A stretch of 64,000 nucleotides of DNA from Anniella stebbinsi (taxonomy: Eukaryota; Chordata; Lepidosauria; Squamata; Anniellidae): NCBI GenBank assembly GCA_029215795.1, contig JARDYH010000001.1, forward strand, positions 404,277,154 to 404,341,153, given 5' to 3'. Positions 57,501 through 64,000 of this stretch are shown piece after piece (within the stretch, counting starts at the first letter, position 1; each line of letters opens with the position of its first letter). Under the pieces are notes generated by a model. It had not been told where the DNA came from. It did no database searches and saw only the letters and a list, made by a program, of their open reading frames with translations. The position numbers and the translations under genes were made by a program.

Positions 57501-59759
57501 AGAATTTTGATGTAGACATCAGCATCCTATCAGCAGAAACTACATCTGTTGTGTGGATTTTGCAAGCTTAGCAATGAACTAGCGGGAAATTCAAGTAGTA
57601 CTTGGCCATTTGAGGAATGTAATTGGCTTATATACCAACTGCCTGTTACAGTATTCCTTCCCCTCTGTGCATTGGTGTCCTCAGATTAACAGTTTAACAG
57701 AGCAGAGAAATATTTGCCTCTGAATTATTTGGAAAGTGCTTGACATTTTGTAGACATTAATGTAGGTAAGTGAAATTACTCAAGTTGTGGTTTCGCAAGC
57801 TGTCTGGCAAAGTCACTGGCAATAATAATAATGCTCCAGACAGCCCTCATATAGGAGAGTCCCCATGTGGATTTCACCAGCCATCTGTTAAGAGGAGCAG
57901 AAAGCATGGCTAAGTAAACAGACTGATCCTATACATGGTGACTCAGAAGTCAGCTCCACTAAATTCATAGGGGTTAGTTCCAGGTGCAGACATAAGATTA
58001 CTGCCTAAAAATGGTAAAATGGAAAATTATTAAACTGAAGCAACTGGGTTTTAATCACCGTGCCCAGAAGTCAGAATCATAACAGTCAATGATGGGAGAA
58101 GAGGTACAAAGAGAGCAAGGAAAATATGAAGAATTGCATATAGATCAGAGAAAGACATAGGTGAAAAACAAATAACATGAAAGAAGGGAGAAAAGAAGAA
58201 GTAACGGTAAGAGGTAAAGATAGATGGTTCTAACATGTATTAATTTCATATTCAATTAGTTTGTTTATTCTGTGGATTTATGGATATGAATACAAATGGA
58301 CAATTCATGTAAATAAATATGCAAATTAGGCACAGTCTTCAGGTTCCTAGCAAGTTGCAGATGCAGCCCCTTATGTTGCAGTGTTCTATGTGCAGGAACA
58401 TTTTCATTCTAAATAAAAAGGATCTAAAGACTTTCTGCTAATCTCTGCTTCTGCACTATATCCCCAGGGTTGCAATACTGGTGTTCAAAACCCTCAGTTG
58501 TCCTTCAGATCTGATCTAAGCTATCTTAAATCTCCCCAAGGAAGAAAACATCCCTACAGGATTCCCACTCCTCAATGGAAAAACAGTGTGTTTTAAACTC
58601 TGAAACCCAGCCTCATCCCTTCATAAGTCAGAAACAGTCTTCTGCTCCCTCCGTATCTGCGCAGCCCCACTGCACCAGAGTTAGCCTAGAAAAGATGAAG
58701 CCAGGGATGAACTCTTTGCAAGACAGGGGCGGCGGACAGCATGGTACATGTACAGATGGAGGAAACTCAATAGGAGATGTAATGCCCCCACCCCATCAAA
58801 TAAACATCCTATTTTGTCCATCCTTGGCAAACTGATCCATACTTATGTGTGTATAATGTGGAAATCCTACCAAACCCTGCATTTGAAATGCAGTCACATT
58901 TTTCCTTTCCCTCTCACCAACTAGTAACCAACGTACAGCACAATTCTATGGGTGTTGAACCAGAAGTCAGTCCCACTGTGTTTCATGGCACTGACTCCCA
59001 GGTAACCATGCAGTAGAACTACAGTGTTAACGGCAGAGGCTGTTATCCGATGAACGCTCATACCTAATAAAAAGGTATCACGCGACTGTAATTATTTCTC
59101 TTCTTCTTCTAGTTGCGGACCAACGGAGATGGCTAATTTTGGGAGTGGGGGCGTCACAACTGCAAGGCATATTAACACTGCAATCCTACAACCAGTTACC
59201 TGGGAGTAAAGCCCCACTGAACTCAACGTGACTTCTGAGTAGAGAGCTATAGGGCGGCTCTGCACTCTTAGCCCGGCCCAGGGGGGCTTCCTGGCTTCTT
59301 TCCTCCCCTCCTTCCCAAGGGGCTAACACAAGGTGGGAGCTGTCCGAAGTCCTGGCCTCCATCCCCCAAAACGAGTTCAGCACTTGGATAGCTCGCAACT
59401 GACTTAAAAGTCCCACTGGTTTCAATGGGTCCAACCCAAACAAGGGCTAAACTTCGGCACATCCCTACACACACGATACTTTCTCGTCATAAGTAAATAA
59501 ATAGCAGCCCCTACACGGCTTTAGCCAGAGAGCCCAAGGGCAGCAGGGATTAGAATGCGTTCACACGAGCACCCGGCCCACACCCACACCCCTCTGGGGC
59601 TCCCCCGTTACCCGCATAAGGAGCGCAGCCCGCGCCGCTCTCGGGGCCGGTTCCCCTCAGGAGGGGCGGCAGGAGGAGGAGCAGGAGCCGAAGGCCGGTG
59701 GGCGCGAGCGGCGGCTGCCCTCCCGGGGAAAGGGCGGCTCGACGCCGGGGCTCCGTCAT
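49033..59759 (-). CDS. CHRNA5: Neuronal nicotinic acetylcholine receptor subunit alpha-5, six exons
   Basis: On the minus strand, exons in coding order are 59759-59612, 55609-55458, 54821-54777, 54043-53934, 51274-50443 and 49194-49033, giving 482 residues (human 468, the extra being at the N-terminus). It is an accessory subunit that joins alpha3-beta4 or alpha4-beta2 pentamers and alters calcium permeability and desensitisation. Visible parts are a leader with a poly-Leu core (about 22-34), Cys-loop C184-C198, loop B W205, M1 about 263-289, M2 293-318, M3 322-351, and the conserved cytoplasmic block [15 protein letters not shown]4 lies about 444-465, followed by a long tail ending in HNGSVNK. 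Oddities: only one loop C cysteine remains (S248-C249), and residue 412, which aligns to human D398, is Asn. An in-frame TGA at 59775-59777 fixes the start. It is convergent with CHRNA3. Confidence 0.97.
50443..51274 (-). CDS. CHRNA5: CHRNA5 exon 5 (Cys-loop, loop C, M1-M3)
   Basis: 832 nt from [14 protein letters not shown] to [11 protein letters not shown], followed by the donor GTGTGT. It contains loop C ([14 protein letters not shown]), M1-M3 and the intracellular loop including [11 protein letters not shown]. It is open throughout and closes in frame with exon 6. Confidence 0.98.
51533..53680 (-). mobile_element. L2-clade LINE, 5'-truncated, in CHRNA5 intron 4
   Basis: Minus orientation. 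The 3' end has a CCCGCCTCGATCCGGAGGG-type block and an (AAT)n tail (51536-51575). It contains a long reverse transcriptase frame and C-terminal domain. No endonuclease domain remains. Same sense as the host gene. Confidence 0.85.
51689..53540 (-). pseudogene. L2 LINE reverse transcriptase, one frameshift
   Basis: A 427-codon frame (53540-52257) carries [34 protein letters not shown], the [14 protein letters not shown] motif and the catalytic YADD at codons 333-336 (about 52533-52544). A second frame (52393-51689) continues it with [16 protein letters not shown] and [10 protein letters not shown], the L2-type C-terminal domain. The two are shifted, most simply by a one-base change in the G8 run at 52324-52331. 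Otherwise unusually intact, so this is a fairly young copy. No endonuclease is seen upstream. Confidence 0.88.
53690..53930 (+). mobile_element. L2-type LINE 3' fragment abutting CHRNA5 exon 4
   Basis: Wording such as GGCTCCCTTCCTATGGAATT and CTCAGGAGGTCAGGCAGGCA matches the 3' region also seen at 56490-56620. It runs on + to within a few bases of the exon 4 donor (exon edge 53934). A different subfamily from the RT-bearing element beside it. Confidence 0.55.
53934..54043 (-). CDS. CHRNA5: CHRNA5 exon 4
   Basis: 110 nt encoding [20 protein letters not shown] through [12 protein letters not shown]. Loop A here has Tyr150; I recall Phe in human alpha5. The donor GTAAGC is followed almost at once by LINE-derived DNA. 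Confidence 0.97.
54777..54821 (-). CDS. CHRNA5: CHRNA5 exon 3 (45 nt)
   Basis: Encodes [15 protein letters not shown] between TTTCAATAG and GTGAGT. It is the standard 45-nt family exon. Confidence 0.97.
55458..55609 (-). CDS. CHRNA5: CHRNA5 exon 2
   Basis: 152 nt after TTTTGTGCAG. It encodes [20 protein letters not shown] through [20 protein letters not shown] and QLVDV. NDT is a sequon. The donor is GTATGT. Confidence 0.95.
56169..56187. repeat. Poly(A) tract
   Basis: About 18 consecutive A in CHRNA5 intron 1; no retroposed gene recognised in front of it. Confidence 0.8.
56480..56822 (+). mobile_element. L2-type LINE 3' end in CHRNA5 intron 1
   Basis: GTGGTAGCTCCCCAATTGTG, GAACGATCTCCCCGACGAGG and the terminal AACCGCCCAGAGAGCTTCGG with GGGGCGGTATACAAATG and (AAAT)n. 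Same end as the inverted copy at 13317. Confidence 0.78.
58930..59260. repeat. Two short palindromic interspersed repeats (AAGTCAGTCCCA family)
   Basis: AACCAGAAGTCAGTCCCACT with GACTCCCAGGTAACC (58960-59010) and GTTACCTGGGAGTAAAGCCC with GTGACTTCTGAGTAGAG (59195-59245) are copies of a family scattered here (also near 14640, 23740, 26990, 42990, 54560, 57950, 60430 and 63590). The consensus is a ~70-bp near-palindrome. It lies in CHRNA5 intron 1, just before the CpG island. Confidence 0.5.
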
Positions 59760-59930
59760 GGCTCGGCTCGGTCAGCGCCTCAGAGAACGGGAGCCGCGCG
59801 AGGCGACGAGGGCGACGCCGCCACCTGCAGCACCTCGACGGCTGAGGGGGAGGGGACGAGGAGGCCCCGCCCACTCACCCACAGACGGGAGGAGGGAAAA
59901 GGGCGGGAATCCGACGCGAGCAAGCAACGG
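59530..59930. promoter_or_regulatory. CHRNA5: CpG island over CHRNA5 exon 1 and promoter
   Basis: This stretch is strikingly GC- and CpG-dense (many GCG, CGGCGG and GGGGC runs) compared with the AT-rich flanks. It covers exon 1 and about 170 bases upstream. No TATA box stands out; several GGGCGG/CCGCCC-type Sp1-like boxes are visible (for example near 59665-59740 and 59900). It is the only gene-associated CpG island in the window, so CHRNA5 differs from the two + strand genes. Length and edges are by eye. Confidence 0.75.
59612..59759 (-). CDS. CHRNA5: CHRNA5 exon 1 (signal peptide), inside CpG island
   Basis: 148 nt. It encodes 49 residues plus one base: a basic start ([10 protein letters not shown]), a proline-rich stretch, the hydrophobic core [13 protein letters not shown] and a short linker to Gly50. 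The ATG has GCC upstream (Kozak-like, G at -3) and an in-frame TGA 15 bases before it. The donor is G|GTAACG, weak at +4 to +6, but phase 1 agrees exactly with exon 2. The GC-rich context and leader content match CHRNA5 exon 1 in mammals. Confidence 0.82.
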
Positions 59931-62030
59931 TTCACCCTCCCCCCCACACACACTGCAGAAGTGTCGGACTGCAAGGCCCATCAGCCCCTCTCCCGTGGCG
60001 GTACCGGCTGGGGGATGATGGGAGCTGTAGTCCGACACAGCTGCAAGGCTGCTCTGCAGGACCGCAGAAGCGGTCGAAGAGTCCTCTTGAAGCAGTGAAA
60101 TAGGCGGTGCTGAGGCACTGCAGGCTGCTGAGGGGGAGGCCATTTTGTGAAGGTTTCCTCATGTAGAAAAAGAAAGTGTGAGGGTGGTGGGTGGGAAGCC
60201 CCACAACTCACTAAAAGGAAGAACAAAGAAATTTAGCACAATTGGGGGGACCCCAATCCTGTCAAAAATGCACGAATTCAAGCAAGCAATAGATCAAAGG
60301 GAAAGTAGATGCTGGCCCAGCCGCACTCCCTGCTGCCTCAGTTTTCTGCTTGTAGGGAGGCCTATGTTTAACATAATTGGCTTTATGTGTATCTTTATAA
60401 TGTGATTTAGAATGCAATCCCATGTATTCAGAAGTAAGTCCTTTTGAGTACAGTAGCACTAGGAGTGTGTAGGACTGCAGACAAGGTTTTATTTCATTTT
60501 GAACAGCTTTGTGGTCTAGGAAAGTGAAAGTGGCACATACATTCTTTCAGTAGGGGCACAATCCTATGCATGTTTAGACGGGTGGGGTGAAAAGCCCTAT
60601 ATCGCCCAGCATTTTTGGGTGGGCATTGCGCCCTAAATGTGCAGTCCTTTCCTTGCAATAATATAGTGGCACCATCCATTTTATCACCTCAGAATTCCTA
60701 TACTCTCATTCTGCCACATCCTGCATGTATTGACCATTATCTCCTCATTCGTGCAAGCATGCAGACATTTGCTGTTGGTTTATAATAGAGTGGGACAATA
60801 GAAGTCTCCACGAATAAAATTTTATTTTTTAAAATATATCAGACAGGTAGTAATGTAACATTTCTATGCAGCAACGAAAACATATATTTCTCTGCCTAAT
60901 ACTTTTGAATTTTTTGTGTTGTCCACAAATTATAAAATGGTAAATGAAAACATGCTTACGTGATATTCTTTGTAAATTACCTAGGTGTGCAATACAGGAT
61001 TTTGGTGTGTAAGAAGCCAGGGACCCCAAAGTCAAGAAAACTACTATTAAATGTCAAATATATAAAGTGCCTGCGGTATATTGCAGAGCATTTGAATCAA
61101 TATCACAAGCTAGTGTGTGATTATATGGAGGGAAAAGTATTGTGTAAGCAGCTTCTTCAAAATGCTTTGTCTGCATGCACACAAACGCTGAATGTCTTCT
61201 TTTTTTTAATTATTTTTTTAAAGGAGGATGGATCAAGGGTTTTGAATTACAGGAAGTACATGTTTGGAGATTAGCCACTTAATTATATGCAATATATAAA
61301 ATCATCTCTCTGTACATGGAACAATTAAATGGCTAAATATTTCTATAAGGTATATGCTTCCGCTCAGGTTCGGTTGTGATCTCATGCACTACCTGGGAGT
61401 ATGCACTTGGCATGTCTTACTCTGTATTTACATGCATTGCACTATTTTTTTCCTGCTAACTATCCAAATCCTCACAAAGAATTCTTCAGTTTGCTTCAGT
61501 ATAGTCAGAGGTTCTGGACTCGTAACTATTTTATCTGATCAACACAGTTTAGATTCCCATACAAAGAGGCTGGTGACTCAAGTCAACTACAGCACTGAAA
61601 CAGTTTCTTTGCACCACAAAATCCTTCTTGCACCAGTCGAATTGAATTACATCTATCAACTTCTTTACTCCATTATAAAATTGATATTTATCCCCTGCCC
61701 AATACATACAAACACCATAGTTTCAATCGACATTTAGTTCCGGAGAAAATGGAGGCTCGCTCACCGCTTTGTGGAGTTTTAGTAGATTTTAATAAAGGTA
61801 GCATCTTACCATGGCTTCTGGTATCTAGCCTATAGAGTGCTACCAGATGAGGTTTTATCACGCCATCACTCTGCCTCATTAATAAAATTTCATAGGGGAT
61901 TCAGATGCTGTCATCTTCTACAAACAAGCCTCCTGTGTTTTCTGACCTTTTACTTTTTGGGGGGGGGCAGAAATGTCATTAAGTCCAAATAGCTTCACAG
62001 TGCCTTATAAATTGGTAGCAGTAGAGCCCT
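59931..62030. other. Upstream of CHRNA5, no gene recognised
   Basis: AT-rich spacer after the CpG island. A foldback fragment lies at 60005-60045. Open frames up to 127 codons (61354-61737) lack any recognisable family or splice context. Confidence 0.4.
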
Positions 62031-62264
62031 CCATCTAGAAGCATCCATTCTGACTGGCAGTGGCCCTCTAGGTTCTCTGGCATAAATCCTTCATAAAACA
62101 CCTATTCCATGCCTGGAGATGTCAGGGATTGGGACCTTCTGCATGCGAAACATGTGCTTTAGCACTTAGCATAGTCCCTTCCCAAACAGGAAACTGCTAG
62201 ATGATCAGCTATACTAACTATACAAATAGTGAGTTCAGACTATTTGTACACTAAGCATAGTATT

Positions 62265-62402
62265 GTCTACTCTGGCAGCAATTCTGTAAGATCTCAGGCC
62301 AACATCTTTCCCCTCACCTGCTTCCTGAGATTCTTTTAAATGGGACTGAATCTGGAACCATCTGGATGCAAAGCATATGATCTACCACTAAGCAATGGCT
62401 TC
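62265..62402 (-). repeat. tRNA-derived SINE (second family)
   Basis: The complement of ACCTGCTTCCTGAGATTCTT, the GGATGCAAAGCATATGATCT block and ACCACTAAGCAATGGC matches the head and middle of the family. Another decayed copy lies at 62095-62185. Confidence 0.6.
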
Positions 62403-62837
62403 ACTATGGCCCACATCCAGGAAACTCAGTTGCCATACAATATAGAAAACAGTGTCCTAAATAAAGCCTTCATTTCCATGCCTTCTACCTCACTAGATTT
62501 CTGCTAACCTCTCACAAACTATGGTTTCCAGACTTAGGGAGACTGACCTTTTCTTACACCCTTAGTGAATTCTGTCTCGTGCCTTTGGTTGGGAACATCT
62601 CATTCTCTTCCTCCTATATTCCTACAAATCCTGCTAAAACACAGCTGCCCTAAATAGGAGTACATTACAAGTAGACATAGCTGAATCCTTATAGAAATCA
62701 ATACAAAGCTGAACACCTTTTTGCAAGGTCACCTTCTTGCCATCAACTGAGATGCTGGTGGAATTTAATTACAGTGGTTTCTTTTGATATATATTGGCCA
62801 GTTTGTTATACTGGACAGTTTCACAAACTTTTTGTTT

Positions 62838-62855
62838 TTGCGTGTGTGTGTGTGT
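62838..62855. repeat. (GT)n microsatellite
   Basis: About nine GT units. Confidence 0.8.
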
Positions 62856-63240
62856 ATAATGTATGGTCACCTTTTTGATTGGCACCCACGCTCCAAAGAA
62901 ACTATTTCTTTTAAGTAAAAGTATACCTGCTCTATCAGACTACAGTGGTCTTACTGGCTGGGTATTATGGGAGCTGCAATCCAACTATTTGGGGAATGCT
63001 GTGTCATGTGCCCAAGAGGAGAAACAATGACTCTAACCCTGTTGTCTTTACTCTTTAAAACCCTTCTCCAATCAGGTAGGGATACAAAGGTTCTCCAAGA
63101 ACACTTTACATTGCAGAATGTACAGATGTAGACTTACAAGACAGTCCTCCCATGATATTATATTCTGTCACCTGCATGGCTTTAAGAGTTCAAGGTTTTG
63201 TGCAAAAATGACTTATGAATGTATCATCTAAACCACTAGG

Positions 63241-63297
63241 AATTAACCAAACAAATTAAAACCTTAGATTCTAAGGTTTTAATTTGATTGGTTAATT
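63241..63297. repeat. Near-perfect palindrome, 28-bp arms
   Basis: AATTAACCAAACAAATTAAA plus ACCTTAGA on the left is matched inversely on the right with one mismatch and a single-base spacer. Weaker pairing extends a few bases outward (CACTAG / CTAGTTG). Confidence 0.85.
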
Positions 63298-64000
63298 GCT
63301 AGTTGGAGTTTGGTACAGCCTAACAGAAAAATACTGATTAAAATAGAATGGTTGTTCCTTTGTTCTAATAAAATATCATTTTCTTCAGAGAAGTCTGTGA
63401 AGTTATATTTTTATGGATGAAATGCAAAGAACTTTAAATAATGAATTATGTATAAGATCCTCAAATAAGGATCCAGTTGACAATTTTTTTCTGAGAAGGA
63501 CAAATGATTAAAGCCATTGGAGCAATTAAAAGATGAAAGGAAAAAAACTTACAAATGAAGTTTTAATGGCTATTTAAGGAAGCAATCCTATAATTAACTG
63601 GAGTAAAGCTCATTGAACATAATAGAACTTCCTTCTGACGAGACATGGCTATCTTTTGGGAAATAATTGAAATGCAGTAATTCGGTTATTGGCTTGTAAT
63701 TACAAGAGACACATATATGCCAATAACCTGAAGATAAAATTGTGTGAATCTGCCAAGACTTGGATACAGTTGAATTCCATTAGAAGTGTGCAGAGAACTT
63801 ACTACCTTAGTTTTACTTTATGACTTCCCATTGTTGAGGCCCGAGGATTTGGACAAGGTGCTTGACCAAGTTTGGTTTACCACCTGTGCACTTGATCCTT
63901 GCCCTTCCTGGCATGTTACATCTAATAGAGAGGGGATGTCTGGCTGGGTCCAGGAGGTTGTAAATTCTTCCTTGAGAGTGGGGAGGGCGATACCAACCTC

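Noticed and set aside
59931..64000. PSMA4 or another neighbour beyond CHRNA5
   Set aside because: No proteasome-subunit wording in any frame; the gene probably lies outside the window.
1..64000. CRISPR array, operon or prokaryotic insertion
   Set aside because: All regular repeats are microsatellites, one minisatellite or eukaryotic transposons; genes are intron-containing vertebrate genes.

Overview
The window is vertebrate nuclear DNA and most likely comes from a squamate reptile (lizard or snake). Introns are long, CpG is depleted outside one promoter island and one repeat family, and the interspersed repeats mix CR1, L2 and L1 LINEs, tRNA-derived SINEs of squamate type and many small foldback DNA transposons. 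I cannot name the species.

The genes are the neuronal nicotinic acetylcholine receptor cluster. CHRNB4 lies on + (start 16552, stop 27883), CHRNA3 on + (start 33788, stop 44665) and CHRNA5 on - (start 59759, stop 49033). This is the conserved amniote order, with CHRNA3 and CHRNA5 tail to tail. Each gene has the six-exon neuronal nAChR structure with the same phases (small exon 1 ending in phase 1, an exon of 140-152 nt, a 45-nt exon, a 110-nt exon, a large exon 5 carrying the Cys-loop and M1-M3, and a short M4 exon). All three frames close exactly across every splice junction, giving predicted proteins of 483 (beta4), 501 (alpha3) and 482 (alpha5) residues. All three look intact. Together they encode ganglionic alpha3-beta4 receptors with alpha5 as accessory subunit.

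Layout: 1-16.5 kb holds no recognisable host exon but many repeats, ending in a foldback hAT element 430 bp before the CHRNB4 start. 16.5-27.9 kb is CHRNB4, whose intron 2 has CR1 starting within about 10 bp of a splice donor and a nested transposon. 27.9-33.8 kb is intergenic (CpG-rich MITE, L1 fragment). 33.8-44.7 kb is CHRNA3. 44.7-49.0 kb is an AT-rich convergent spacer almost free of repeats. 49.0-59.8 kb is CHRNA5, with an L2 LINE carrying reverse transcriptase in intron 4 and a CpG island over exon 1. 59.9-64 kb is upstream spacer.

The most interesting observations are protein-level. CHRNA5 has Asn at the position I align with human D398 (the rs16969968 D398N smoking-risk site). CHRNA5 has lost the first cysteine of the loop C pair. 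CHRNA3 has Phe in place of a conserved loop C agonist-box tyrosine. In addition, four CpG-dense copies of one ~355-bp MITE family occur here, one of them 193 bp before the last CHRNB4 exon. No wholly new gene system was found. Human comparison sequences are from memory and need a real alignment.
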